Of a DNA stretch of 64,000 bases, positions 37,087 to 47,464 are shown piece after piece (the stretch's first letter is position 1; each line of letters starts with the position of its first letter). Under the pieces are notes generated by a model. It saw only the letters and a program-made list of their open reading frames with translations. It searched no databases and had not been told where the DNA came from. The stretch is from an uncultured Lachnospiraceae bacterium (lineage in GTDB: Bacteria > Bacillota > Clostridia > Lachnospirales > Lachnospiraceae). The position numbers and the translations under genes are program-made. The DNA lies in contig CANQEL010000007.1 in NCBI GenBank assembly GCA_947594855.1, positions 54,080-118,079 of the forward strand, given 5' to 3'.

Positions 37087-38781
37087 TCAATAATTACCGA
37101 TAATATTCATTCCTTCAGATTCCTGGCATACCCCTCCAAGCGCGTTTTTGACGCTCTGCATCTGCAGATTCCCATCAATATCAACAAAAAATCTATATTC
37201 CCAGGTCCTGTTTGGAATAGGCCTTGATTCAATTTTTTCAAGATTAATACCATTCTGATAAAAATGTGACAAGATTCTGTAAAGCGCGCCACTTTCATGC
37301 TTTGCTTCAAAGCTTATACTTATTTTTCCGGAATTTCTGACATATTCTTTTCTTGATGAAAGTATAATGAATCTTGTACTGTTATTATCCTGCTCATTGA
37401 CACGGTTCTTTAATATTTTAAGTCCATAGAGTTCTGCCGCACTTTCTGCAGCAATTGCTGCCTGGCTTATATCATTATCCATAAGAACGGTTTTTGCTCC
37501 TGTTATTGTATTAGCGACAGCAATCGGAGTTATATCAGGATTATCTTTAAAGAATGCACTGCACTGCCTTATTCCCTGCGAATGTGAATATACTCTTCTT
37601 ATATCTGATAAGCTGCTTCCCGGAAGCCCCAGAAGGGCATGTTCTATTTTTATAATCTGCTCTCCAACAATATATATATTATAATCATGCATATGGTCGT
37701 ATATATCTGTAATTCCACCCGTTGATGAATTTTCGATAGGCACAACGCCATAGTCTGCCTCGCCATCACATACTGCCTGCATGACATCAGTGAAAGCCGG
37801 TCTTGAAAATGATATATAGCCGCCTTTTCCAAAGAAACGCTCCATTGCCTGTTGGGAATATGTACCCTCTTCTCCAAAAAATGCTATTCTGGTATTTTTA
37901 TCAACTGCAAGCGTATCAATGCTCTTAAAATCACTATCAAACTGTTCATAGACAGTGCACACCTGTTTTTCCAGAAGCCCGTTATATAACATACCTATAC
38001 TTTTACCCAGTATCGGATGCATAACATTTTCAGCAATCTGTGAAAGAGGCTTTAAAACAAATTCTCTTTTGTGTGCTTCAGGGTGAGGTATCTTAAGCAG
38101 TCTTTCAGATATTATTATATCATCATACAGGATAATATCTATATCTATTGTCCTTGGTCCCCAGTGAATATCGCGTTTGCGTCCGTCCATATTTTCAATG
38201 TCATGTATTATATCAAGAAGACTGTTTGGTGAAAGAATTGTTCTTATATGTACCGCTGCATTAAGAAAGTCTTCCTGTTCAACATCTCCCACAGGAGCGG
38301 TCACAATATAATCAGATGTTTCACACACCTGTATTCCGCATGTATCATCAAGACGCTCTACTGCAAGATCAAGGTGATGCTTTTTATCTCCCATATTGGA
38401 ACCAATGCTCAAATATACATCATGCCATTTTCTGCTTATTTTAACCGATACAGTGTCAACAGGTATATGTACAGGCGCCCATGGTTTTTTTACTTCTATA
38501 TCCACACTGTTTATATTAGCATATTCAAGAAGCAGACACTTGGCAAGTCCCTCTGCTAAAGCTTCTATAAGACTGAATGTATTATTTTCAGCATAATTTT
38601 TAATTATGCTGCATACCTGCGCATAATCAACAGACTCTTCAATGTCGTCGTTTTCCCCTGCAATTGACGTATCCAGACCAAGCTCTGCAGAAATTAAAAA
38701 CTTCTGTCCAACCACATTTTCTTCCTGCATTACTCCATGATATGCAAATACAGCAATATCTTTAACACTTATAGTATCCAT
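37087..38781 (-). CDS. Trifunctional fusion: dihydroneopterin aldolase, HPPK and prephenate dehydratase
   Basis: A single unbroken frame of 564 residues joins three enzymes. Residues 1-118 are FolB (Glu20, Tyr53 in S-V-D-Y-A and the K-K-P-W-A-P motif). Residues 121-265 are FolK, with S-I-G-S-N-M-G-D and the metal-binding G-P-R-T-I-D-I-D-I-I-L-Y (Asp213, Asp215). Residues ~297-475 are prephenate dehydratase, with G-T-Y-S-Q-Q-A, G-V-V-P-I-E-N-S-S-T-G-G and N-S-T-R-F (Thr469). A C-terminal ACT domain (G-A-L-Y-R-I-L, E-S-R-P at 518-521) would sense phenylalanine. A linker of ~30 residues separates FolK from the dehydratase. FolB-FolK fusions are known; addition of PheA is not one I recognise. It is last in folC-folE-folP; GGGGAGA precedes the start. 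Confidence 0.93.
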   Translation of the reverse strand: MDTISVKDIAVFAYHGVMQEENVVGQKFLISAELGLDTSIAGENDDIEESVDYAQVCSIIKNYAENNTFSLIEALAEGLAKCLLLEYANINSVDIEVKKPWAPVHIPVDTVSVKISRKWHDVYLSIGSNMGDKKHHLDLAVERLDDTCGIQVCETSDYIVTAPVGDVEQEDFLNAAVHIRTILSPNSLLDIIHDIENMDGRKRDIHWGPRTIDIDIILYDDIIISERLLKIPHPEAHKREFVLKPLSQIAENVMHPILGKSIGMLYNGLLEKQVCTVYEQFDSDFKSIDTLAVDKNTRIAFFGEEGTYSQQAMERFFGKGGYISFSRPAFTDVMQAVCDGEADYGVVPIENSSTGGITDIYDHMHDYNIYIVGEQIIKIEHALLGLPGSSLSDIRRVYSHSQGIRQCSAFFKDNPDITPIAVANTITGAKTVLMDNDISQAAIAAESAAELYGLKILKNRVNEQDNNSTRFIILSSRKEYVRNSGKISISFEAKHESGALYRILSHFYQNGINLEKIESRPIPNRTWEYRFFVDIDGNLQMQSVKNALGGVCQESEGMNIIGNY

Positions 38782-38807
38782 AGTCTTTCTCCCCATAATT
38801 AAACTTA

Positions 38808-39656
38808 TTACAGTCTGTAATCAAGAAGCGCTTCGGTCATCCGAACCACTCTTTTATTATTCTTCACATCATGCACACGTATAAAACTGCAGCCACAAAG
38901 TACTGCAAGAACGCTTGTAGCCAGAGTCCCTTCAAGTCTTTCGTTCACGGGCATATCAAGTGTAATGCCAATCAGGGACTTATTGGAGGTTCCAAGCAGT
39001 ACAGGATATCCAAGCTCTTTTAACCTGTCTGCATTGGCAACAGCCGCCATATTCATATGGTAGTCCTTTGCAAAACCTACTCCCGGATCTATCATTATCC
39101 TGTCGTCACATATTCCATTTTCTTTTGCTATATCAATAGATTCCTGCAAATCTGAAATAATCACGGACAATCCTTTTGACAAATTCTTTTTATTATTGCT
39201 TTCCGCTTTTTCTGTTATATTTGAATTGTGCATAATGCAGACTGATGTATCTGTTTCTTTTATAATCTGCGCCATTCCGATACCATCTTCATAATACTTC
39301 AGGCCCCATATGTCGTTAATCATATCTGCGCCGTGCTCTGCCGCTTCTTTTGCCACTGCCGGATGAAACGTATCTACAGATACCGGAATATCATAACGTT
39401 TTTTTATTTCAGTAATTACGGGAATAATCCTTTTTACTTCTTTATCATAACCGACCATTTTAAAACCCGGTCTTGATGACTCGCCGCCAATATCTATTAT
39501 ATCCGCTCCGTCAGCAATCATCTGTTCTGTATGCGACAGCGCCGCATCGATATTATTATATCTGCCTCCGTCTGAAAATGAATCCGGAGTCACATTTAAT
39601 ATCCCCATTATATAAGTTTTACCTCTGTCAGCAAATTTCCTGTTTCCAATTATCAT
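38808..39656 (-). CDS. folP: Dihydropteroate synthase
   Basis: A 282-residue DHPS, which joins p-aminobenzoate to the pterin pyrophosphate made by FolK; it is the target of sulfonamides. It carries M-G-I-L-N-V-T-P-D-S-F-S-D-G-G (17-31), D-I-G-G-E-S-S-R-P-G and D-P-G-V-G-F-A-K. It lies 26 bases before the FolB-FolK-PheA gene and 18 bases after folE. AAAGGACAGG lies upstream of the start. Confidence 0.95.
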   Translation of the reverse strand: MIIGNRKFADRGKTYIMGILNVTPDSFSDGGRYNNIDAALSHTEQMIADGADIIDIGGESSRPGFKMVGYDKEVKRIIPVITEIKKRYDIPVSVDTFHPAVAKEAAEHGADMINDIWGLKYYEDGIGMAQIIKETDTSVCIMHNSNITEKAESNNKKNLSKGLSVIISDLQESIDIAKENGICDDRIMIDPGVGFAKDYHMNMAAVANADRLKELGYPVLLGTSNKSLIGITLDMPVNERLEGTLATSVLAVLCGCSFIRVHDVKNNKRVVRMTEALLDYRL

Positions 39657-39674
39657 TATGTTATGCCTGTCCTT

Positions 39675-40226
39675 TTATTTTATGAAATCAAGAAATGTAT
39701 TCTTAAGTTCAGAGTTATCTTTCATACATCCGCGTACTGCCATAGTTACCGTCTTAGTTCCCGGTTTTTTCACGCCACGCATTGTCATACACATATGTTC
39801 CGCTTCAATTACCACCGCTGCGCCGCAGGGCTTCAGATACTCCATAATTGCATCCGCAATCTGACCAGTAAGCTGTTCCTGTATCTGCGCTCTTCTTGCA
39901 TATACCTCAACAGTCCGGGCAAGTTTACTGATTCCTACTACTTTTCCATCCGGCACATATGCTATATGGACTTTTCCATAAAACGGAAGTAAATGATGCT
40001 CGCATAATGAATAAAATGTAATATCCTTTTCTACAATAAGTTCATTATTGTCTGCAGTAAATGTCTTTGACAAATGCTTCTCTGGCGATTCGCCCATTCC
40101 AGAAAACAATTCTTCACACATACCGGCTATCCTTGATGGGGTATCTGCAAGTCCTTCCCTATCAGGATTTTCCCCTATTCCTTCAAGCAAAAGCCTCACA
40201 GCCTGTTCGATTTTTGATTTATCCAT
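39675..40226 (-). CDS. folE: GTP cyclohydrolase I
   Basis: A 183-residue FolE that converts GTP to dihydroneopterin triphosphate, the first step of folate synthesis. The zinc ligands are Cys75 and His78 ([10 protein letters not shown]) and Cys146 (E-H-M-C-M-T-M-R-G). GGAGGTG precedes the start at 40226. The operon order folC-folE-folP-folBK is common in Firmicutes. Confidence 0.96.
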   Translation of the reverse strand: MDKSKIEQAVRLLLEGIGENPDREGLADTPSRIAGMCEELFSGMGESPEKHLSKTFTADNNELIVEKDITFYSLCEHHLLPFYGKVHIAYVPDGKVVGISKLARTVEVYARRAQIQEQLTGQIADAIMEYLKPCGAAVVIEAEHMCMTMRGVKKPGTKTVTMAVRGCMKDNSELKNTFLDFIK

Positions 40227-40284
40227 CAGTATTGCACCTCCATCACCAAGATATTCTATCATTGATACTTTAACTATGCAACAA

Positions 40285-41577
40285 TTAGTTTTCTGCCGTA
40301 AGTGAAAGCGAGCCGAATATGACTATAACTGTTTTACACTTTTTTTCTTTATCAACCGCTTCTGTTATCTGTGTACATAATTCTTTTGCAGCAATATTCT
40401 CATGTATTTCCGAATATTCGCCTGATACTTCATAAATAACCTTTGATAATTTGTCTGCCGAAAGCCCACGTCTTCCCGGCGGTGTAACTGTGTGAAGTTC
40501 ATTGAATACGCCTTTAATCCCAAAAGCCATGCCTTTCACATCTTTATCTGCAAATACCCCCATTATTCCTATACGGTAAAATATATTTTTGGGGAATATT
40601 TTATCTATGCTTTCCACGAGAACCTTTATGCCGCATGGATTATGCGCTCCGTCAATTATTACATAAGGGTCTGCGTTTACTTTTTCAAACCTCTTTGGCC
40701 ATCTTGCATTATTAAAACCTTTCTGTATAATAACATCATTTATTTTGAACTTTCCTTTAGAAAGCATTTTTACAGCCTCTATTGCAACAGCCGCATTTTC
40801 CGCCTGATATATACCCGGAAGCGGTATTTTCCATTCCTTTTTATCATATGTTATCACGTTTCCGTCTTTATCTGATTTTACAATATCATATTCATTAATG
40901 AATCTGAGACTGCATCCGAACCTGTCTGCACATCTTTTCAGCACATCAGATACTTCTTTAACCTGGATACTGCTTACTGCGCATACATCTTTTCTAAGTA
41001 TGCCGGCTTTATTTTCCGCTATTTCCGAAAGAGTACTGCCCAGATATCTGGTATGGTCCATAGCAATAGACGTAAATACACACAACTCTTTATTTTCTGC
41101 TGCATTAGTTGCATCAAGTTCTCCGCCCATACCACATTCAAGTACGACATAATCACATTTCCAGTCGGAAAAAGCCATAAATGCCATAGTCGTCTCTATT
41201 TCAAATTCCGTAGGATGCTTATTTATTTCGTTAAATATATCTTCTGATTTTTCCTTAAGAAAATTAATATATTTACACACTTCATTTTCAGATATATATG
41301 TAGTTTTTCCCTTTTTTACATATTGCACTTTTTCCCGGTAACCATTTACGGCAGGTGATATATACCGCCCTACCCTGTATCCCGCTTCGCTTAATATGCA
41401 TGAAATAAATGTTGATACGGAACCCTTTCCATTGGTACCTGCCACATGTATTATTCTGCTTTCATTCTCAGGATTTCCACAGCAAAAAAGAAGTTTTTTA
41501 ATTACATCAAGACCGGGTGATATCCCATATTTTTCATTTAATCCTTTAAGATACGTAAGACATTCGTTATAATCCAT
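40285..41577 (-). CDS. folC: Bifunctional folylpolyglutamate / dihydrofolate synthase
   Basis: A 430-residue Mur-ligase-family enzyme that adds glutamate to dihydropteroate and to folates. The P-loop reads [11 protein letters not shown] near residue 45, and the C-terminal domain has [11 protein letters not shown]. The start at 41577 has GGAG 6 bases upstream; earlier in-frame ATGs have none. It is the first gene of the folate operon and begins only 34 bases past the serA terminator, so its promoter must overlap that hairpin or transcription must read through. Confidence 0.93.
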   Translation of the reverse strand: MDYNECLTYLKGLNEKYGISPGLDVIKKLLFCCGNPENESRIIHVAGTNGKGSVSTFISCILSEAGYRVGRYISPAVNGYREKVQYVKKGKTTYISENEVCKYINFLKEKSEDIFNEINKHPTEFEIETTMAFMAFSDWKCDYVVLECGMGGELDATNAAENKELCVFTSIAMDHTRYLGSTLSEIAENKAGILRKDVCAVSSIQVKEVSDVLKRCADRFGCSLRFINEYDIVKSDKDGNVITYDKKEWKIPLPGIYQAENAAVAIEAVKMLSKGKFKINDVIIQKGFNNARWPKRFEKVNADPYVIIDGAHNPCGIKVLVESIDKIFPKNIFYRIGIMGVFADKDVKGMAFGIKGVFNELHTVTPPGRRGLSADKLSKVIYEVSGEYSEIHENIAAKELCTQITEAVDKEKKCKTVIVIFGSLSLTAEN

Positions 41578-41611
41578 ATAAATCTCCATTCCGCCCAGAA
41601 TCTTGTAAAAT

Positions 41612-41646
41612 AAAAATCTCGCCAAGCTGTATGCTGCCTGGCGAGA
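41612..41646 (-). terminator. Terminator after serA
   Basis: An 8-bp GC-rich stem (TCTCGCCA with TGGCGAGA), extended by inner pairing, is followed on the minus strand by TTTTT. It lies 22 bases past the serA stop. Confidence 0.85.
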
Positions 41647-41668
41647 ACAATATTTTTATATTCTGCAG

Positions 41669-42838
41669 TTATTTAATAATTCTTACTTTCCATACGCCCT
41701 CAATGGCTTCAAGCTTTTTAACCATTTCATCCGTGGATTTGGTATCAATATCAATAATTGAATATGAATAATCGCCGCGGCTCTTATCAACCATATGAGC
41801 AATATTTACTCCCTCGGAGGAGAATACGCTTGCACAGCTTGTAATAAGTTTAGGCGTATTTTTATGGCATATTGTGATACGTCCTTCTGAAGTACATACT
41901 CCGGCATCACATGCAGGATAATTAACGGAATTGGCAATATTTCCATTCTCCATGAAATTCTTAAGCTCTTTAACCGCCATAACTGCACAGTTATCTTCGG
42001 ATTCCTCTGTAGATGCCCCAAGATGAGGAACTACTATTGTATTCTTCATATTTACCGATGTTGTGTTAGGGAAATCTGTTATATATTTTGCAACTTTTCC
42101 TGATTCAAGCGCTTTTGCAAGATCTTCCTCATTTACAAGTATATCCCTTGCAAAGTTAAGAAGTACAACACCGTCTTTCATATGCGCAATTGTATCTTTA
42201 TTTATCATTCCCCTTGTATCATCGAGAAGAGGCACATGTACGGTTATATAATCACACTTTTCAAATATCTCTTCCCTGTCTTTCACACAATGAACGAGTC
42301 TTGACAGGTTAAGGGCATTGGCAACTGAAAGATACGGATCGCATCCATATACTTCCATTCCAAGTGCGCTTGCAGCATTGGCAACAAGGACACCTATTGC
42401 TCCAAGACCTATTACACCAAGCTTCTTACCCTGGATTTCATGTCCGGCAAATGCCTTTTTAGCTTTCTCTGCAGATTTGCTTATATTATCGTCGCCGGCA
42501 TTTTCCTTTACCCAGTTAATACCGCCCACTATATCACGTGAGGCAATTAAAAGGCCTGCTATTACAAGCTCTTTTACACCATTTGCATTTGCTCCCGGAG
42601 TATTAAAAACAACTATACCCTTTTCAGCGCACTTATCAAGCGGAATATTATTAACTCCCGCACCTGCCCTTGCAATAGCAGCAAGGCTGTCAGGAAACTC
42701 CATATCATGCATTGATGCGCTTCTTACAAGCACTCCGCTTGCTTCCTGTATATCATCAGTTATCTCGTAGCCTTCGCCAAACATATTAAGTCCGACCTGG
42801 GCAATTGGATTAAGACATTTAATTTTTTTATCTGCCAT
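41669..42838 (-). CDS. serA: D-3-phosphoglycerate dehydrogenase
   Basis: A 389-residue SerA, the first enzyme of serine synthesis. The Rossmann motif is G-V-I-G-L-G-A-I-G-V-L-V, and the catalytic His lies in V-P-H-L-G-A-S-T-E-E-S. The C-terminal ~70 residues form an ACT domain (Y-S-Y-S-I-I-D-I-D), a possible serine-feedback site, without the intervening domain of longer SerA types. It follows serC by 32 bases. Confidence 0.93.
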   Translation of the reverse strand: MADKKIKCLNPIAQVGLNMFGEGYEITDDIQEASGVLVRSASMHDMEFPDSLAAIARAGAGVNNIPLDKCAEKGIVVFNTPGANANGVKELVIAGLLIASRDIVGGINWVKENAGDDNISKSAEKAKKAFAGHEIQGKKLGVIGLGAIGVLVANAASALGMEVYGCDPYLSVANALNLSRLVHCVKDREEIFEKCDYITVHVPLLDDTRGMINKDTIAHMKDGVVLLNFARDILVNEEDLAKALESGKVAKYITDFPNTTSVNMKNTIVVPHLGASTEESEDNCAVMAVKELKNFMENGNIANSVNYPACDAGVCTSEGRITICHKNTPKLITSCASVFSSEGVNIAHMVDKSRGDYSYSIIDIDTKSTDEMVKKLEAIEGVWKVRIIK

Positions 42839-42870
42839 TTTACTTCCTCATTTCAATGTATATATTTTTA

Positions 42871-43953
42871 TTATTTGTTTTTCTTTTCAAAATCACTCAT
42901 GAATTCAACAAGTTTTTCAACTCCTGCCTGCGGCATTGCATTATAGATACTTGCACGCATACCGCCTACAGACCTGTGGCCTTTAAGATTCTCAAGTCCT
43001 GCCTTCTTTGCTTCTGCAACAAATTTAGCATCTAAGTCCGCATTGCCTGTTACAAAAGGAACATTCATAAGTGAACGGTCCTCAGGCACTACAGTACCTT
43101 TAAACAAATCGCTTGAATCAAGGAAATCATATAAAATCTTTGCTTTCTTTTCATTTCTTTCCTTCATAACTTCAAGTCCGCCCATTTTCTTAAGCCACTT
43201 AAACACCTTGCCGCATATGTATATACCATATGCAGGTGGAGTATTATACAGCGAATCATTATCTGCATGTGTTTTATATTTCAACATTGTAGGAGTGCCT
43301 GGGAGAACATCATCTGTTATAAGGTCTTCCCTCATTATTGTAATAACAACACCTGCAGGTCCTATATTCTTCTGTACTCCGCCATACACAACTCCATAAT
43401 CAGATACATTCATCGGTTCCGAAAGAAAACATGATGAAACATCAGACACAAGTATTTTTCCTTTTGTATTTGGAAGTTTTTTGTACTTAGTACCGTATAT
43501 CGTATTATTCTCACAGATATATACATAATCTGCATCTTCGCTTACAGGAAGGTCACTGCAGTCAGGAATATATGAATATGTTTTATCTTCAGATGAAGCA
43601 ATTACATTAGCTTTACCGTAAATACATGCCTCTTTATATGCTTTCTTAGCCCACTGTCCGGTAACGATATAATCTGCAACCCTGTTTTTCATAAGATTCA
43701 TAGGAATCATCGCAAACTGTGTAGATGCCCCTCCCTGAAGAAACATTACCTTGTAATTATCAGGAATTGCAAGAATATCCCTCAGATCCTTTTCTGCACC
43801 TTTTATTATACTGTCATATACAGCAGAACGGTGGCTCATCTCCATAACGGACATCCCACTGCCCTGATAATCCATCATCTCATCTGCTGCTTCTTTTAAT
43901 ACTTCTTCCGGTAACACAGCCGGACCTGCTGAGAAATTATATACTCTTCCCAT
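42871..43953 (-). CDS. serC: Phosphoserine aminotransferase
   Basis: A 360-residue class V PLP aminotransferase that makes phosphoserine from phosphohydroxypyruvate. It begins Y-N-F-S-A-G-P-A-V-L-P-E-E, the SerC signature, and the PLP lysine is in G-G-V-Q-K-N-I-G-P-A-G. AAGGAGG precedes the start. It is paired with serA behind its own promoter. Confidence 0.95.
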   Translation of the reverse strand: MGRVYNFSAGPAVLPEEVLKEAADEMMDYQGSGMSVMEMSHRSAVYDSIIKGAEKDLRDILAIPDNYKVMFLQGGASTQFAMIPMNLMKNRVADYIVTGQWAKKAYKEACIYGKANVIASSEDKTYSYIPDCSDLPVSEDADYVYICENNTIYGTKYKKLPNTKGKILVSDVSSCFLSEPMNVSDYGVVYGGVQKNIGPAGVVITIMREDLITDDVLPGTPTMLKYKTHADNDSLYNTPPAYGIYICGKVFKWLKKMGGLEVMKERNEKKAKILYDFLDSSDLFKGTVVPEDRSLMNVPFVTGNADLDAKFVAEAKKAGLENLKGHRSVGGMRASIYNAMPQAGVEKLVEFMSDFEKKNK

Positions 43954-44011
43954 ATTTTCCTCCTTCTGTCAGGTAATTCCTGCCAATTGATACATAATTA
44001 AACCAAAATCT

Positions 44012-44040
44012 ATTTTATGAGCATGTTAAATAAATGTCAA
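44012..44040 (-). promoter_or_regulatory. Strong promoter for serC-serA
   Basis: On the minus strand a perfect TTGACA (44035-44040) and TAAAAT (44012-44017) are 17 bases apart. The -35 overlaps the ilvB stop codon. This gives serC-serA its own transcription, apart from any read-through from ilvD-ilvB. Confidence 0.7.
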
Positions 44041-45719
44041 TCCCCTTTATTCAAATCTTCAGCCGTAAATACTTTATCAATTGAATCTCCGGGCGCAACC
44101 ATTGGCCATACTTTATCATCATTATCAATAATACATTCAATAACAAACGGCTCATTAAGAGTAAGCGCTTCATCAAAAGCTTTTTTAAATTCATCGTTGG
44201 TTGTAACCTTTACGGCCCTGACCCCGAGTCCTTCTGATACCTTTACAAAATCCACTTTATCCATAAGAACCGTATTGGAGTATCTCTGTCCATAGAATAA
44301 ATCCTGCCACTGTCTTACCATTCCAAGCACATGATTATTGAAAACTATCTGTATAATTGGAATATTATATCTTGAAGCAGTAGCAAGCTCATTTAAGTTC
44401 ATTCTGAAACATCCGTCGCCCGCAATATTAATTACATGCTTATCCGGATTTCCAACTTTTGCTCCTATGCATGCCCCAAGGCCAAATCCCATTGTACCAA
44501 GTCCGCCTGATGTAATAAATGTGGCAGGCCTTCTGTAATGATAATACTGTGCAGCCCACATCTGGTGCTGTCCAACATCAGTAGTTATGATTGCATCACC
44601 ATCTGTAGCCTTATCAATATATGAAATTATTGAAGGTCCCGTAAGGTTTTCAAAATCATATACAAGAGGCATCTTACTCTTCATTTCATGAATAGTATCA
44701 AGCCATTCTTTATGCTCCATTTTCTCAAGTTTTTCGTTAAGAATCTTAAGGACCTCTTTAACGTCACCTATTATACTGTAATCTACGCGTATATTTTTAT
44801 TGATTTCAGCCGGGTCGACATCTATATGCAGTATCTTTGCCTTAGATGCAAATCGCTTTGGATTGCCAATCACACGGTCTGAGAATCTTGTTCCTATAGC
44901 AATGAGCAAATCACATTTCATTACGCCAAGATTAGATGTCTTGGTTCCATGCATACCAAGCATACCTGTATAATTAGGATGCGTATTGTCAAATGCGCCT
45001 TTTCCCATAAGAGAATCCGTAACGGGCGCATCTATCTTTTCGGCAAACTCCTTAAGCTCATCTTCCGCTCTTGAAGATACACATCCTCCGCCTGCAAATA
45101 TAACCGGTTTTTTAGCTGCTTTTATAACCTTTACTGCCCTTTCGATATCTTTTTCTGATATATTATCAGTATTTCTGTGCGGTATATACTTTTCAGTCTT
45201 CTCATAATCACATTTGGCAGCAGTAACATCTTTTGCAATATCCACAAGCACAGGACCTCTTCTTCCGCTCAACGCAATTTTAAATGCCTTTCTTATAGTA
45301 TCTGCCAGTACATTTATATCCTTAACAATAAAATTATGCTTTGTAATAGGCATTGTTACACCCGTAACGTCTATTTCCTGAAAACTGTCCTTACCAAGCA
45401 AAGGCACGTTTACATTACACGTTATTGCAACAAGCGGTATTGAATCCATATAAGCTGTTGCAATACCTGTAATAAGGTTAGTTGCCCCCGGTCCGCTTGT
45501 AGCCATACATACTCCGACCCTGCCTGTAGACCTTGCATAACCGTCTGCTGCATGGGCAGCCCCCTGCTCATGCGAAGTCAGGATATGGCGTATCCTGTCC
45601 TGGTATTTGTATAATTCATCATATACATTAAGTATTGTGCCTCCCGGATAACCAAATACCGTATCTACTCCCTGCTCCAGAAGACATTCTATTACTATCT
45701 GTGCTCCTGTCATCTGCAT
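44037..45719 (-). CDS. ilvB: Acetolactate synthase, large subunit
   Basis: A 560-residue ThDP enzyme, the first common step of valine, leucine and isoleucine synthesis. The catalytic Glu51 is in S-H-E-Q-G-A-A-H-A-A-D-G-Y, and the ThDP motif is G-D-G-C-F-R-M-N-L-N-E-L. The usual partner, regulatory subunit ilvN/ilvH, is not in the window. It lies 31 bases after ilvD, so it is under the same T-box leader. Confidence 0.95.
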   Translation of the reverse strand: MQMTGAQIVIECLLEQGVDTVFGYPGGTILNVYDELYKYQDRIRHILTSHEQGAAHAADGYARSTGRVGVCMATSGPGATNLITGIATAYMDSIPLVAITCNVNVPLLGKDSFQEIDVTGVTMPITKHNFIVKDINVLADTIRKAFKIALSGRRGPVLVDIAKDVTAAKCDYEKTEKYIPHRNTDNISEKDIERAVKVIKAAKKPVIFAGGGCVSSRAEDELKEFAEKIDAPVTDSLMGKGAFDNTHPNYTGMLGMHGTKTSNLGVMKCDLLIAIGTRFSDRVIGNPKRFASKAKILHIDVDPAEINKNIRVDYSIIGDVKEVLKILNEKLEKMEHKEWLDTIHEMKSKMPLVYDFENLTGPSIISYIDKATDGDAIITTDVGQHQMWAAQYYHYRRPATFITSGGLGTMGFGLGACIGAKVGNPDKHVINIAGDGCFRMNLNELATASRYNIPIIQIVFNNHVLGMVRQWQDLFYGQRYSNTVLMDKVDFVKVSEGLGVRAVKVTTNDEFKKAFDEALTLNEPFVIECIIDNDDKVWPMVAPGDSIDKVFTAEDLNKGD

Positions 45720-45750
45720 AGCTGTTCTTCCTCCTCAAATATAATTACTT

Positions 45751-47418
45751 TTATTTTCTGAAATCAAGTATAGCGCCTGTGTTAGCTGATGTAACAAGTT
45801 CCCTGTATCTTGCAAGATAACCTGTAGTAATATCAGGCTCCTTAATCTTAAGATTAGCTCTTCTTCTTTCAAGTTCTTCATCAGATACATCAAGATGTAT
45901 GGTATTCTCAGGTATGTTAATCTTTATTATATCTCCTTCTTCAACCAACGCTATAGGTCCGCCTACAGCAGCCTCCGGCGACACATGGCCGATAGAAGCT
46001 CCTCTTGAGGCTCCTGAAAATCTTCCGTCGGTAATAAGCGCAACGCTTGCTCCAAGTCCCATTCCTGCAATTGCTGATGTAGGATTAAGCATCTCTCTCA
46101 TTCCGGGTCCGCCTTTTGGTCCTTCATAACGGATAACAACAACATCACCACTCACAATCTTACCGCCTTTAATTGCAGCAATGGCATCTTCCTCACAGTC
46201 AAATACTCTTGCCGGTCCCTCGTGTACCATCATCTCCGGCACAACTGCCGAGCGCTTAACAACACATGAATCCGGCGCAAGATTTCCCTTAAGCACTGCA
46301 ATACCGCCTGTTTCACTGTACGGATTATCTATAGGTCTTATTATCTCAGGGTTTTTATTTACACAGTCTTTAATGTTCTCTCCTACTGTCTTACCCGTTA
46401 CCGTCATTATATCCGTATACAGAAGGTTCTTTTTATTAAGCTCATTCATTACGGCATACACACCGCCGGCTTCATTCAGATCCTCCATATAGGTATCCCC
46501 TGCAGGTGCAAGATGACACAGATTAGGCGTCTTTGCACTGAGTTCATTTGCAATATCAAGATTAAGGTTAATACCCGCTTCATGAGCTATCGCCGGAAGA
46601 TGCAGCATACTGTTTGTGGAACATCCGAGCGCCATATCAACCGTAAGCGCATTCATAAATGCCTTCTCTGTCATTATATCACGGGGTCGTATATCCTTTT
46701 CAAGCATTTCCATTACTTTCATGCCCGCCATCTTTGCAAGCCGTATCCTTTCTGAATATACGGCAGGAATGGTTCCGTTTCCCTTAAGCCCCATTCCAAG
46801 TACTTCTGTAAGGCAATTCATACTGTTGGCAGTATACATGCCTGAACATGAACCGCATGTAGGACATACATTATTTTCATATTCCGTTACTTCCTCTTCT
46901 GTCATAATACCTGCCGCATGTGCGCCTACAGCCTCAAACATGCTTGAAAGACTCCTCTTCTTCCCTTTTACATGTCCTGCAAGCATAGGTCCTCCGCTTA
47001 CAAATACTGTAGGAATGTTTATTCTTGCAGCTGCCATAAGAAGTCCGGGAACATTTTTATCACAGTTAGGAACCATGACAAGTGCATCAAACTGATGTGC
47101 CAAAGCCATACATTCTGTGGAATCTGCTATAAGGTCTCTCGTTACAAGAGAATATTTCATTCCCACATGACCCATAGCTATTCCGTCGCATACCGCAATT
47201 GCCGGAAATACCCTGGGGGTACCGCCTGCCATTGCGACGCCAAGCTTTACTGCCTCAACAATCTTATCAATGTTCATATGTCCCGGTACAATTTCATTAT
47301 ACGAGCTTACAATACCTACCAGCGGTCTTTTCATCTCTTCACTTGTAAGTCCAAGAGCATTAAACAACGATCTGTGCGGCGCCTGCTGCATTCCACATGT
47401 TACATTATCACTTCTCAT
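45751..47418 (-). CDS. ilvD: Dihydroxy-acid dehydratase
   Basis: A 555-residue Fe-S enzyme of branched-chain amino acid synthesis. Cluster and active-site motifs are [23 protein letters not shown] and [11 protein letters not shown]. Full family length. GAGGAAT precedes the start. It is the first gene after the T-box leader. Confidence 0.96.
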   Translation of the reverse strand: MRSDNVTCGMQQAPHRSLFNALGLTSEEMKRPLVGIVSSYNEIVPGHMNIDKIVEAVKLGVAMAGGTPRVFPAIAVCDGIAMGHVGMKYSLVTRDLIADSTECMALAHQFDALVMVPNCDKNVPGLLMAAARINIPTVFVSGGPMLAGHVKGKKRSLSSMFEAVGAHAAGIMTEEEVTEYENNVCPTCGSCSGMYTANSMNCLTEVLGMGLKGNGTIPAVYSERIRLAKMAGMKVMEMLEKDIRPRDIMTEKAFMNALTVDMALGCSTNSMLHLPAIAHEAGINLNLDIANELSAKTPNLCHLAPAGDTYMEDLNEAGGVYAVMNELNKKNLLYTDIMTVTGKTVGENIKDCVNKNPEIIRPIDNPYSETGGIAVLKGNLAPDSCVVKRSAVVPEMMVHEGPARVFDCEEDAIAAIKGGKIVSGDVVVIRYEGPKGGPGMREMLNPTSAIAGMGLGASVALITDGRFSGASRGASIGHVSPEAAVGGPIALVEEGDIIKINIPENTIHLDVSDEELERRRANLKIKEPDITTGYLARYRELVTSANTGAILDFRK

Positions 47419-47464
47419 AATTCCTCAATCCTTTCATTTTCATTATTAATTATTCATATAACGT

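Noticed and set aside
45750..45766. CodY-box-like TTTTCTGAAA at the ilvD/ilvB junction
   Set aside because: It encodes the conserved C-terminal residues of IlvD and has four or more mismatches; no promoter lies there.
46616..47095. 159-codon plus-strand frame over ilvD
   Set aside because: Antisense shadow; no start signals or recognisable motif.
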